NCBI GenBank assembly: GCA_040752915.1
Contig: JBFMHB010000005.1
Coordinates: 1 to 64,000, forward strand
Direction: 5' to 3'
DNA: 64,000 nt
Origin: Acidobacteriota bacterium
GTDB taxonomy: Bacteria; Acidobacteriota; UBA4820; DSQY01
Positions 26,800 to 34,564 of the stretch are shown here, piece after piece. The notes under the pieces are model-generated. The model had not been told where the DNA came from. It made no database searches and was given only the letters and a program-made list of their open reading frames with translations. Position 1 is the stretch's first letter, and every line of letters begins with the position of its first letter. Made by a program: the position numbers and the translations under genes.

Positions 26800-27813
26800 T
26801 CACCATCCTACGACGATCTTGCCGAAGTGGCCGCCCCGCTCCATGAGGCGGAAGGCGTCGGGGGCCTCGTCGAAGGGGAAGAGGCGCCCGAGGACGGGGC
26901 GGAGGCCGGAGGCGGAGACGGCGCGGTTCATGCGGAGGAACATCTCGCGGCTGCCGACGAAGATGCCCCGAACGGTGACGCTCTTCATGAGGAGCCAGGT
27001 GACGGCGACGGGGGCGGAGGCGCCCGAGAGGACGCCGATCATGGAGACCTGGCCGCCAATGCGCGCGGCCTTGAGGGAGCGCTCGAAGGTGCCGGCGCCG
27101 CCCACCTCGATGACGTGGTCCACGCCTTCGCCCGACGTGGCCTTCAGGACGGCCTTGTCCCAGTCGGGGTCCCGGGCGTAGTTGAAGCCCGCCTCGGCGC
27201 CCAGCTCGAGGGCCCGGGCGATCTTCTCGTCGCTCCCCGAGGTGATCAGGACGCGGGCGCCCGCCGACTCGGCGAACTGGAGGGCGAAGACGGAGACGCC
27301 CCCGGTGCCGAGGACGAGGACCGTCTGGCCGGGCAGGAGAGGGCGGGGCCCCTCGAAGAGGGCGTTCCACGCGGTGAGGGCGGCGCAGGGGAGGCAGGCG
27401 GCCTCCTCGGGGGAGAGGTGGGGAGGCACGGGGACGCATCCACCCTCGGAGAGGAGGACGTACTGGGCGAGACAGCCGTCCAGGGGGCCTCCGAGGGTGG
27501 TCTTGCGGGCCTCCGCCGTGGGTTCGCCGGCGAGCCAGCCCTGGCAGAAGGTCCCCATGACGCGGTCTCCAGGGCGTACGGAAGCCACGTCCTCGCCCAC
27601 TTCCTCCACGACCCCGGCCCCGTCGGAGCAGGGGATGAGGGGGAGGGGCTGGCGGGGATTGTAGGAGCCCCTCACGGTCATGAGATCGCGGAAGTTCAGC
27701 GAGGCGGCCTGGAGGCGCACGAGAACCTGGCCCCGTCCCGGCCGGGGCGTCTCGCGCTCGGCGGCCTTGAGGTTTTCCAGCCCGAAGGAACCCTGGATTT
27801 CGAAGACCTTCAT
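26800..27813 (-). CDS. MDR-family NAD(P)-dependent alcohol dehydrogenase/quinone reductase
   Basis: 337 residues from the ATG with GGAGG upstream. GroES-like N-terminal half with LIPCSDGAGVVEEVGEDV, then a Rossmann fold with VLVLGTGGVSVFALQFA. The zinc-ligand GHE motif of classical alcohol dehydrogenases is not seen, so it is more likely a zinc-independent or quinone-type member. Substrate unknown. Last host gene before the prophage. Confidence 0.88.
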   Translation of the reverse strand: MKVFEIQGSFGLENLKAAERETPRPGRGQVLVRLQAASLNFRDLMTVRGSYNPRQPLPLIPCSDGAGVVEEVGEDVASVRPGDRVMGTFCQGWLAGEPTAEARKTTLGGPLDGCLAQYVLLSEGGCVPVPPHLSPEEAACLPCAALTAWNALFEGPRPLLPGQTVLVLGTGGVSVFALQFAESAGARVLITSGSDEKIARALELGAEAGFNYARDPDWDKAVLKATSGEGVDHVIEVGGAGTFERSLKAARIGGQVSMIGVLSGASAPVAVTWLLMKSVTVRGIFVGSREMFLRMNRAVSASGLRPVLGRLFPFDEAPDAFRLMERGGHFGKIVVGW

Positions 27814-28393
27814 TGCGGCCTCCTCGGAAAGGAAGAATCTACCACATGGATCAAGGTGAGTAAGTGAGTCAGTGAGTAGGGGAATAGGAGAAGAGTAGGT
27901 GAGCAGGGGAGGAGGGACGCCGCCGAAGGGGGGCCGGGGCGTGCGCACCGCAAGCACGAGGAGGCGGAATCGGTAGACACGGGAGGGGCCTGGGTGTTCC
28001 CCGTGTCGTGAACCAAATGGGTTATCCATGTCCTGATTGCACCTCCCCTGTTCCAATGAAGGCTTGCTCTTGGTTTTGCCTTTTCCGGGAAGAAGCGGGA
28101 TGAGGCGGGAAATGGCGGGAAGTGGTTGGAGGGAAAAGGGTTGGGGAACCACCGGCGGGATGTGAGTGGGGCAATACCAGGCGGAGGCGAAATGTGGAAA
28201 TGTTGTGGAAAGCGGGTTGAGGCATCACTTGGTTTTGCCCCAAGGTGGCGAAAGGCAGGGTGAAGATGCGGACGGTATTGAAATGCCCATGGATAGGCGT
28301 TTGAGGGCGTTTAAATCGGCCGGAGTCCCGGGGAGGGCATCGGCGGGGGGCGCGGTTTGTGAATTACATAAACGTCGATGCGGCTAAATGGCT
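27814..28393. other. Host/prophage junction region
   Basis: 580 bp without a convincing gene. From the left: promoter side of the MDR gene with a GTGAGT-type low-complexity run (27858-27886); a 19-base tRNA-Leu D-arm-like segment (27963-27981) that overlaps a GACACGGG/CCCGTGTC hairpin; then a less GC-rich part (28020-28393) with repeated GCGGGA and CTTGGTTTTGCC motifs that probably is the left end of the Mu-like prophage. The exact end (expected 5'-TG) is not determined; TGTCCTGATTGCACC near 28030 is one candidate. Confidence 0.5.
28069..28239. repeat. Left-end repeats, candidate transposase-binding sites
   Basis: CTTGGTTTTGCC occurs exactly at 28069-28080 and 28228-28239. Between them, GGCAATACCAGG near 28168 resembles its inverse with three mismatches. 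MuA-type transposases bind several such sites at each prophage end. They lie downstream of the repressor stop, where Mu attL sites are found. Confidence 0.5.
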
Positions 28394-28828
28394 CTAACTA
28401 CTAAGTATCTTCGCTTTGAGGGCGGCGAGCTCGTCGTCGGTCAAGAGACCCTTCTCTTTTAGGACAGCCAGGCGCTCGAGTTGGGTGATGGGGTCGGGCG
28501 CGGGGGCGGTGAACATGCGCCCGGGACGGCCAGCGCCCACAAAGGGCTTGGCCGCCGGCGCCGCGATCCGCGCCGCGTCGGCGGCCGGGCCCCCAACAAA
28601 CATGCCTCCCTCGCCAGTTAAGAGCCATTGAATATTGAGGCGATAAATAGTCGCGAGAATCCCTAGCCTGTCAAGAGAGAGATAGTTCTGGCCAGTAATT
28701 GCGGCACTGAGTGCGCCGGGCGTGATGCCCAAAGATTGGGCTATATCCTTCTGTTTACAGCCTAAGGCGTGAACAAAGCTCTTCAACCTAACCGCTATCT
28801 CCTTGTTCATGCTGGCGTTATGAGCCAT
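28394..28828 (-). CDS. Phage repressor: XRE helix-turn-helix with C-terminal SHOCT-like helix pair
   Basis: 144 residues (138 if translation begins at the second ATG, 28810). N-terminal HTH: QKDIAQSLGITPGALSAAI, followed by a typical repressor stretch IQWLLTGEGGMF. A low-complexity linker leads to a C-terminal SHOCT-like segment, ITQLERLAVLKEKGLLTDDE, likely for oligomerisation. It is divergent from the Ner-like gene, with a 69-bp operator/promoter region between: the position of Mu c. Expected to shut off the early promoter and maintain lysogeny. No Shine-Dalgarno is seen at either start. Confidence 0.8.
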   Translation of the reverse strand: MAHNASMNKEIAVRLKSFVHALGCKQKDIAQSLGITPGALSAAITGQNYLSLDRLGILATIYRLNIQWLLTGEGGMFVGGPAADAARIAAPAAKPFVGAGRPGRMFTAPAPDPITQLERLAVLKEKGLLTDDELAALKAKILSS

Positions 28829-28852
28829 TGCGCACCGTCACTTTAGACCCTC

Positions 28853-28881
28853 TTGATTTTGAGATTTAGCCCAGCTATATT
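28853..28881 (+). promoter_or_regulatory. Early promoter of the prophage
   Basis: TTGATT (28853-28858), a 17-base spacer and TATATT (28876-28881) form a good sigma-70 promoter 17 bp before the Ner-like ATG. The AT-rich surroundings contrast with the GC-rich window. The repressor promoter on the other strand and the operators must overlap the same 69 bp. Confidence 0.65.
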
Positions 28882-28897
28882 TACGAAAGGAGGCGTA

Positions 28898-29239
28898 ATG
28901 AACACCACCCAACTGCTACGGTTCCTCCCTCTCGACAAACGCGCCAGGGGCGAGTGGATCCTGTATGCCCTCCACCAGAGCGGCCACACGATCGAGGCCC
29001 TATCCAAACAGCACGGAGTGGGCCGGAGCTCGGCGTGCCAATGCCTGCGTACCCCGATGCCCAAGTGGGAGCGCATCATCGCCGACGCTCTCGGCGTCCG
29101 CCCCGAACAGCTCTGGCCCGAGCGCTACGGCCCCGACGGGAAACCGAACCGGAAGCGTGGCCGTCCGCTCGGGTATTCACCGAAGAAGCATAAAGCCCAA
29201 CAAGAAGCCGCGCAATATCCAGCGCCGGAACGGCGCTAG
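28898..29239 (+). CDS. Ner-like DNA-binding protein
   Basis: 113 residues from the ATG after AAAGGAGGCG; the longer frame reaches into the promoter. Residues 10-65 fit the Ner/Nlp family: EWILYALHQSGHTIEALSKQ, then a recognition-helix-like RSSACQCLRTPMPKWERIIA and ALGVRPEQLWPERY, the typical Ner end. The basic C-terminal tail follows. First early gene, divergent from the repressor, like Mu ner; expected to down-regulate early transcription. Confidence 0.8.
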   Translation: MNTTQLLRFLPLDKRARGEWILYALHQSGHTIEALSKQHGVGRSSACQCLRTPMPKWERIIADALGVRPEQLWPERYGPDGKPNRKRGRPLGYSPKKHKAQQEAAQYPAPERR

Positions 29240-29250
29240 AGGGAGGTCGC

Positions 29251-29991
29251 ATGGCCGAGGTCGTGAAGGTTGGAGAGCGCGAGATCCTCCCCGTGGAGTA
29301 CCAGGGCCAGCGCGTGCTGACGCTGCGCCAGGTGGACGAGCTGCATGGGAAGCAAGACGACTCAGCAGGGCGGAGATTTCGGGCCCATCGTGATGAGTTT
29401 GTCTTTGGCGAAGACTACTTTGAAGTGCGCTACGACGAGTGGGCGAGCGCACCGGCACTTTCAAGTTTGGTTCGGACGGGAACGTTGGACCAAAGAGGCG
29501 GCCACCGGGGCCACCTCATCCTTCTCGCCGAAACGGGCTACCTCCTCCTGGTAAAGGTCTTCGACGACCCCATCGCCTGGCAGATCCAGCGGGGGCTCGT
29601 GTGCTGCTACTTCCGCGCGAAGGCGGCCCAGGACGACCCATTGACCCAAGCCCGGCTCACGCACGCCGAGGCGGAGCGTTACGCCAACGAGGGGATGCGG
29701 TTGACCCTGGCCCACCTCTTCGGAGACCGCTACAACCACCGCATCAAGACCCTCACAGAACTCGACCAGGTCCTCGTGGACGGGATGCAGATCCGGGGCC
29801 ACTGCGGCCCCGAGGTCCAGGCCCAGTGCGCGTACTGGGGCCTCTCCCAGGCCGGCCCCACGCGCTTCGACGCCATCGAGCGCGCCAAGTGGCGGCAGAG
29901 CGCCACGCCGGACGAGATCCACGCCGAGATCCAGTGGCTGCTGCGCGCCATCAAGAACCAGGCGAACCGCGGGATGATCCGCGTCCGCTAG
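29251..29991 (+). CDS. ORF6N-domain antirepressor-like protein
   Basis: 246 residues with GGGAGG before the ATG. Residues 12-60 match the ORF6N DNA-binding domain often found in phage antirepressors: LPVEYQGQRVLTLRQVDELH...FVFGEDYFEV. A central LILLAETGYLLLVKVFDDP and a helical C-terminal half follow, of no recognised family. Located between ner and the transposase, where regulators of the lysis-lysogeny switch sit. A second ORF6N protein is at 39815. Confidence 0.7.
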   Translation: MAEVVKVGEREILPVEYQGQRVLTLRQVDELHGKQDDSAGRRFRAHRDEFVFGEDYFEVRYDEWASAPALSSLVRTGTLDQRGGHRGHLILLAETGYLLLVKVFDDPIAWQIQRGLVCCYFRAKAAQDDPLTQARLTHAEAERYANEGMRLTLAHLFGDRYNHRIKTLTELDQVLVDGMQIRGHCGPEVQAQCAYWGLSQAGPTRFDAIERAKWRQSATPDEIHAEIQWLLRAIKNQANRGMIRVR

Positions 29992-30012
29992 GTTCCCGGA
30001 GGAGGGGGGGGC

Positions 30013-30453
30013 ATGATCCGTCGGAAGGCTGAAGCGCTGATCCCATGCCTCTTCGAGATCCCGTCGCCGGCGGAGCCCCTGTCGGCGACGATGGACTACC
30101 GGGCGGCGGTCTCCCACCTGGTGGGGGAGGTCTTGAAGGCCATGCCCGCGGACCGCCACGCCGTGGCGGCGGAGATGTCGCGGCTGTCGGGGCGGGAGAT
30201 CTCCAAGTACATGCTCGACGCGTACGCCTCGGAGGGCCGCGAGGAATTCAACATGCCCTTCTGCCTGGCGCCCGTTCTCGAAGCGGCCTGCGAGAGCCAC
30301 GCCTTCACGCGGTGGCTGGCGGACCTGCGGGGCGGGCGGCTCCTTTTGGGGCGGGACGCGCTGAATGCAGAGATCGGCCGGCTGGAGCGCGTGAAGGACG
30401 AAGCCGCAAAGAAGATCCGGGACCTCAAACGCATCATGGGAGACACTGAATGA
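30013..30453 (+). CDS. Conserved-type phage early protein of unknown function
   Basis: 146 residues, GGAGG before the ATG. Mostly helical; a heptad-like C-terminus (AEIGRLERVKDEAAKKIRDL) suggests a coiled coil and oligomerisation. The central part, AAEMSRLSGREISKYMLDAY, looks like an HTH. No family is recognised with confidence; early position ahead of the transposase suggests a regulator. Its TGA overlaps the next ATG. Confidence 0.65.
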   Translation: MIRRKAEALIPCLFEIPSPAEPLSATMDYRAAVSHLVGEVLKAMPADRHAVAAEMSRLSGREISKYMLDAYASEGREEFNMPFCLAPVLEAACESHAFTRWLADLRGGRLLLGRDALNAEIGRLERVKDEAAKKIRDLKRIMGDTE

Positions 30454-30932
30454 GCGAGGGCCTTTCGAGGACGGACCTGACGCGGATCCCGCGCGGGCCC
30501 GAGGACGTGGCGTGCCCCGCCAAGCGCATGCTCCTGCCGCCGGGGACGTGCGAGCACGAGGCGAAGGGTTGGCTCCAGAGCGGACGGCGCGAGGCCCACC
30601 GGTGTGCTGGCGAGGCCTGTCCCAACTGGCGGCCCGTGTGGGGAGAGGGCGCGCCCTCCCGGCCGGAGCCCGTGGAGCGGCCTGGGCCGATCCGCCCGCC
30701 GGCGCCACCCCCCCAGGCTCCCAAGGCCGCGCCCAAGACGCCTGCTCTCACGCCCGCTTCGGTCCGCACGGCACCGCGCCCAACGGCGACCCAGAAGCCC
30801 ACGAAGGCCCCAGACAAAGGCAGGGCGAGGGTTCGCGCGACGGCGCACCCCCCGCCTGGGGGCCACTCTGCGCGCCGCGGCCCCGCCCTCCTCGCCCGGT
30901 TTCTTTGGGGCCTTCTCGGGGGCCGACGGTGA
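30450..30932 (+). CDS. Small early protein with Cys-rich head and Pro-rich tail
   Basis: 160 residues beginning at ATG 30450 (ATGA overlap). The first 60 residues carry Cys in VACPAKR, GTCEHEAKGW, HRCAGEACPNW, which could bind a zinc ion. The rest is low-complexity Pro/Ala/Arg. Its TGA overlaps a GTG (30929) of the transposase frame. The tail could be real or reflect read-through into GC-rich DNA. Function unknown. Confidence 0.5.
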   Translation: MSEGLSRTDLTRIPRGPEDVACPAKRMLLPPGTCEHEAKGWLQSGRREAHRCAGEACPNWRPVWGEGAPSRPEPVERPGPIRPPAPPPQAPKAAPKTPALTPASVRTAPRPTATQKPTKAPDKGRARVRATAHPPPGGHSARRGPALLARFLWGLLGGRR

Positions 30933-33223
30933 GCCCGCGCCAGGGGTTTGTGAAAACGGCAAAACGAGCCTCTGAAACCCCCTCGTCAGAGGCTCGCTCC
31001 GGAATCTTCAGAGGCTCGCGAGCCTCTGAACGGAAGTGCCTGTGCGAAGAGGCACTTGCGCGGATGCGCGCCGAAGGGCCCGCCTGGGTGACTCTCTCCT
31101 TCGGAGGCTCGCTGGTTGGAATAACTGGACACGCACTCAAGTGCCGAATGCTCCGCGCCCGGAAAAAATCTACTGTAGATTTCACAACGCGGGTGGTCCG
31201 GGAGGGGAAAAAGCGGGTCCTCTACCTGGACGCATGGACTCTCCCCGAGCCAGGTCCCACCCGGTACGCTGTGTGGAGAACGAAGCAGTTGGTGGAGGCC
31301 GAACTGGGGCAAATGCCCCAGGAGCCCCCCCCCGTCTCGAAGCCCTCCGCGCCCCCCTGCGCGGAGGCCCCGCCCGCCGCCTCCTCCCCCCCGGGGGCGG
31401 CGGGCACCCCTTCCTTCTATAAAGAGGAAGGGACCGAAGCCGCCCCTCGTATCCTCACCTCTTCCCCCGGCGGGCCCCCGCCTACCCGCCGGGGGTCTTT
31501 TTCCAAGGGAGGCCCGAGCGAGACGGCCCTACGCTCCACGTGGGGGGACGTCCACCACGGGACGCGCCTCGATGCCCTCCACCGGCGCGACGCCGTGCTG
31601 GCGGTGCATCTCCTTCTGGCGCAGGGCCTGACCTTGACGGAGGCCCTCGACCAGACGTCCACGGCCCTCGGGCTGAGCCTGTGGACCCTACGGGCCTGGT
31701 GGCGGCGGGTGGAGGGTTTGCCCAAGGACCTCTGGCCCTCGGCCCTGGTGGGCCGCTACCAGGGCCGGACGGCCTTGGCCCCGGTGACGGAGGCGGCGTG
31801 GGAGTGGTTCAAGGCGGCCTACCTGGACCGCTCCCAGCCCGAATTCGCGGACATCTACCGCCGCGCGATGGACCTGGCCCCGGAGAGGGGCTGGAGGGTG
31901 CCCTCAGAGGCCGCCCTCCGCCGGCGTTTCCGCCAGCAGGTGGACCCGCTGGTCGCGACCTATCTCCGAGAGGGCTCCGAAGCCCTCCGGGCGCGCCTGC
32001 CCCAGGCGCGTGTGGACAAGACGGGGGTCCCTGCGGGCCAGGCCATGAGCCTCGACGGCCTGAAGCTCGACAGCCTATGGGTGCAGTTCCCCGGCGAAAC
32101 GCCCGCCACCAACGCCGCCGTGGCCCTGTGCGCCCGAGACATCCATTCGGGCCGGATCGTCGCGGGCCGGCTGGGCGAGACCGAGTGCACGGACCTCATC
32201 TGCGGGGCGGTCTACGACCTATTGGGCGTCTGTTGGCCGGAGACCCTCCAGATCGATAACACCCGGGCCATGGCGAACAAGTGCGTGACGGGCCAAAGCC
32301 CCCACCGCCACCGGTTCAAGAACAACCCCTGGACGGATCCCGTGGGCCTATTGGTGCTCTCGCAGATCTCCGTCTATTGGACCAACCCCGACACGGACCT
32401 TGCCTCCCCTGGACAGAAGCCCGTGGAGCGCTCATTCCGGGACCTCCACAAGATGGTCCGCCACAACCCGCGCTTCCACGGGCGAGGCTTCTCGACGGCC
32501 ACGGCCGTCCCCTCGTGGGAAGTGGAAGAGGTTCTCGCGGAGGAGATCGTCCGGTACAACGCCATTCCCCAGCGGCGGACCCAGGTCTGTGGGCGCCGCC
32601 TCTCCTACGACCAGGCGTGGGAGGCCAGCGTACAGCACGCCGGGCTCCGGCGGTGCCCCGAGGAAACACGGGACCTGTGGCGCCTGCGGTGCGAAGTGGC
32701 CACCATCAACCGCCGCACAGGCGAGATCGCCCTCCGGGCCGGGGTGGGGCCCCACGGAGCCAAGCCAAGGTACGCCCATGATCTGCTCTACCGTCTCCCC
32801 GGAGAGATGGTGACCGTGTGGTTCGATCCGGACCACCTCGACCGCCCCGTGCAGGTCCGGACCATGGACGGGGGCTTCCTGTGCGTGGCGGAGCCCTTGA
32901 GGAACCTGGGCTTCCAGAATACGGCCGACGCCCGCGTGTGGAAGCGGATGCGCCAGCAGAAGATCCGGGCGGTCCACGCGGCGGCCGATGCCCACGTGCG
33001 GATGGAGGCCCTCGGGCGAAAGGTCCGGGCCCTCCCCGGGGACGCCCCCCTCGCTCCCCGCTCCGCCCTGGCCCTCGTCCCGGCCACCCCGGGCGAGCCG
33101 CCGCCGAAGGCAACGCCCGACCTGACCGACGCCAACCAGGTCCGGATGTCCTTTCAAGAACGCATGGAAGCGCTGATGCCGCCCAGCATGCTGGAGCCGG
33201 CCTTTGGCGCCCGACCGGAATAG
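30929..33223 (+). CDS. Mu-type DDE transposase (MuA-like)
   Basis: 764 residues from GTG 30929 (GTGA overlap with the previous gene). Catalytic triad: Asp376 in AMSLDGLKLDS, Asp443 in LQIDNTRAM, Glu500 in KPVERSFRDLH; the spacings 67 and 57 match MuA. HTH-rich binding region about residues 215-330, C-terminal domain about 265 residues, as in MuA. Compared with MuA there are about 107 extra N-terminal residues, followed by a Pro-rich linker. The DNA for residues 12-190 is full of inverted repeats, including a terminator-shaped hairpin (31464-31500), so the true start is uncertain; ATGs at 31063, 31147 and 31312 are alternatives. Integrates and replicates the phage by transposition with the MuB-like ATPase that follows. 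Confidence 0.9.
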   Translation: MSPRQGFVKTAKRASETPSSEARSGIFRGSRASERKCLCEEALARMRAEGPAWVTLSFGGSLVGITGHALKCRMLRARKKSTVDFTTRVVREGKKRVLYLDAWTLPEPGPTRYAVWRTKQLVEAELGQMPQEPPPVSKPSAPPCAEAPPAASSPPGAAGTPSFYKEEGTEAAPRILTSSPGGPPPTRRGSFSKGGPSETALRSTWGDVHHGTRLDALHRRDAVLAVHLLLAQGLTLTEALDQTSTALGLSLWTLRAWWRRVEGLPKDLWPSALVGRYQGRTALAPVTEAAWEWFKAAYLDRSQPEFADIYRRAMDLAPERGWRVPSEAALRRRFRQQVDPLVATYLREGSEALRARLPQARVDKTGVPAGQAMSLDGLKLDSLWVQFPGETPATNAAVALCARDIHSGRIVAGRLGETECTDLICGAVYDLLGVCWPETLQIDNTRAMANKCVTGQSPHRHRFKNNPWTDPVGLLVLSQISVYWTNPDTDLASPGQKPVERSFRDLHKMVRHNPRFHGRGFSTATAVPSWEVEEVLAEEIVRYNAIPQRRTQVCGRRLSYDQAWEASVQHAGLRRCPEETRDLWRLRCEVATINRRTGEIALRAGVGPHGAKPRYAHDLLYRLPGEMVTVWFDPDHLDRPVQVRTMDGGFLCVAEPLRNLGFQNTADARVWKRMRQQKIRAVHAAADAHVRMEALGRKVRALPGDAPLAPRSALALVPATPGEPPPKATPDLTDANQVRMSFQERMEALMPPSMLEPAFGARPE
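30965..31029. repeat. Four copies of an 11-bp inverted motif, including a 22-bp palindrome
   Basis: TCAGAGGCTCG occurs at 30986-30996 and 31008-31018, and its inverse CGAGCCTCTGA at 30965-30975 and 31019-31029. The last two abut as a perfect 22-bp palindrome; the first two form an 11-bp stem with a 10-base loop. A one-mismatch copy lies at 31101-31111. This pattern suggests a protein-binding array or RNA hairpins just before the transposase core. Confidence 0.85.
31344..31504 (+). terminator. Four consecutive hairpins ending in an intrinsic-terminator-like element
   Basis: Stem 1: 31344-31352 with 31359-31367 (9 bp). Stem 2: 31373-31381 with 31396-31404 (9 bp). Stem 3: 31408-31416 with 31424-31432 (9 bp with one GU). 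Stem 4: CCCCCGGCGGG (31464-31474) with CCCGCCGGGGG (31485-31495), 11 bp, followed by TCTTTTT. It lies inside the transposase reading frame. Stem 4 has the full form of a rho-independent terminator, suggesting attenuation of the transposase or a later true start. Confidence 0.65.
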
Positions 33224-33232
33224 GAGGTGATC

Positions 33233-34198
33233 ATGACGCAGACGCAGAAGCAGGAGCTCAACGTGGTGGAACCCCTCGATGGAGAGGATCTCCGCCGGCG
33301 ATTCGCGGAGGAGGTAGCCGAGTCGGGCCTCTCCCAGGCGAAGATCGCCCGGGAGGTGGGCACCAATCCCTCGTACGTGAACCAGTACCTCAAAGATGGG
33401 ACTTGCGCCGGAGCTCGAGAGGAGTTCGAGGCGAAGGTCCTCCGGTGGGTCCGGACCCGGGAATCCCAGCGCGCGCTGGACCGGATCCTCCCCGGGGAGG
33501 ACGTGTTCTTCCCGACGCCCACCTCCAGGAGGGTGCTCGCGGCCCTCGCCTACGCCCAGGCAGGGCGGTCTATGGCCGTCGTGTACGGCGGGGCGGGGCT
33601 CGGGAAGTCCACGGCGGCGCGGCACTATGCGACGGCCGCGTCGTCCGTTTTCCTGGCCACCGTGAGCCCCACCAGCCGGAAGCCAGGAGGCCTCCTCAAG
33701 GTCCTCTGCCGCACCCTGGGCCTCAAGGCGAGCATCTGGCCCACGGACATGGAGCGCTCCGTGGTAGAGCGGCTCGCCGGCACGCGGGGCCTGCTCATCG
33801 TGGACGAGGCCCAGCACCTCACCGTCGAGTCCCTGGAGACCCTGCGGGCCATCCACGACGCCGCCGGCATCGGCCTGGCCCTCCTCGGGAACGAGCGCGT
33901 CTACACGCAGATGGTCGGGACCCGAACGGCCGAATTCGCCCAGCTGTTCAGCCGGTTGGGCCACCGCGTGAAGCTTGTGAACCAGACCGCGGGCCCCGAC
34001 GCCGAGGCGCTCCTCGACGCATGGGTGGCCCCTGTAGACGCGCCGGCCCGCACGCGCCTCCTGGGCATCGCCGCCAAGGACGGCGGGCTCAGGCAACTGA
34101 TGCAGACCCTGAAGATGGCGACCATCGCGGCGGGCGGTGAACGGGTCACCGCCTCGCACGTGTCGGGAGCCTTCGCAGATCTCGGAGGTGACGAATGA
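33233..34198 (+). CDS. MuB-like AAA+ ATPase, target DNA activator
   Basis: 321 residues from the ATG after AGGAGGTG. N-terminal HTH (about residues 30-60: SQAKIAREVGTNPSYVNQYL), then an AAA+ domain with Walker A YGGAGLGKSTAA and Walker B LLIVDEAQHL, and a sensor-like LGNERVY. Length and order (HTH-AAA-C-terminal helical domain) match MuB. It binds target DNA and delivers it to the transposase; 9 bp separate the two genes. Its TGA overlaps the next ATG. Confidence 0.92.
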   Translation: MTQTQKQELNVVEPLDGEDLRRRFAEEVAESGLSQAKIAREVGTNPSYVNQYLKDGTCAGAREEFEAKVLRWVRTRESQRALDRILPGEDVFFPTPTSRRVLAALAYAQAGRSMAVVYGGAGLGKSTAARHYATAASSVFLATVSPTSRKPGGLLKVLCRTLGLKASIWPTDMERSVVERLAGTRGLLIVDEAQHLTVESLETLRAIHDAAGIGLALLGNERVYTQMVGTRTAEFAQLFSRLGHRVKLVNQTAGPDAEALLDAWVAPVDAPARTRLLGIAAKDGGLRQLMQTLKMATIAAGGERVTASHVSGAFADLGGDE

Positions 34199-34554
34199 AG
34201 AAGATTCTCGCGGTGCTTCTCGCGGCGGCGCTCCTGGCGCTGGCCGCCCTTCCGGCCCTGGGCGCGATCCCCAACCGCTATCTCGGGGACCGGGCCAAGC
34301 CCTTCTCGGTCACGGCCTCGGACGTCGCGGCGACGGTGACCCTCCCCGTGGGCAAGCAGGGCGTCTTCCTCGTGGTAACCAACGACGGGACCGAGGACGT
34401 CTACCTCGCCCTCAACCTGGCGGCCACCACCACAGACGGGTTCGTGCTCAAGCCCAATGAGGAGGTCCAGGTCCCCGTGGCCCTCACGAGCCTCGGATAC
34501 GTCTGCGCGGCCACGAAGACCACCGTGCTGCGCGGCTGGATCCTCTACTACTAA
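34195..34554 (+). CDS. Exported small beta-rich protein (early cassette 1)
   Basis: 119 residues, ATGA overlap with the MuB-like gene, so surely translated with it. A clear signal peptide (KKILAVLLAAALLALAALP, cleavage after LGA) precedes about 95 residues of alternating hydrophobic strands, ending in a Trp/Tyr-rich tail. No family recognised. First of four exported proteins in a row at a place where Mu has small cytoplasmic early proteins. Confidence 0.75.
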   Translation: MKKILAVLLAAALLALAALPALGAIPNRYLGDRAKPFSVTASDVAATVTLPVGKQGVFLVVTNDGTEDVYLALNLAATTTDGFVLKPNEEVQVPVALTSLGYVCAATKTTVLRGWILYY

Positions 34555-34564
34555 GGAGGCCTGG

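Noticed and set aside
27963-28035. Complete tRNA-Leu gene
   Set aside because: Only the D-arm matches; no acceptor pairing, anticodon loop or T-loop GTTCGA-type sequence can be placed.
28166-28387. 73-codon plus-strand open frame in the prophage left end
   Set aside because: No ribosome-binding site, overlaps candidate transposase sites, composition random.
30512-30928. N-terminal part of the longest transposase frame
   Set aside because: Overlaps the upstream gene in another frame; the GTG at 30929 that overlaps its stop is the earliest sensible start.
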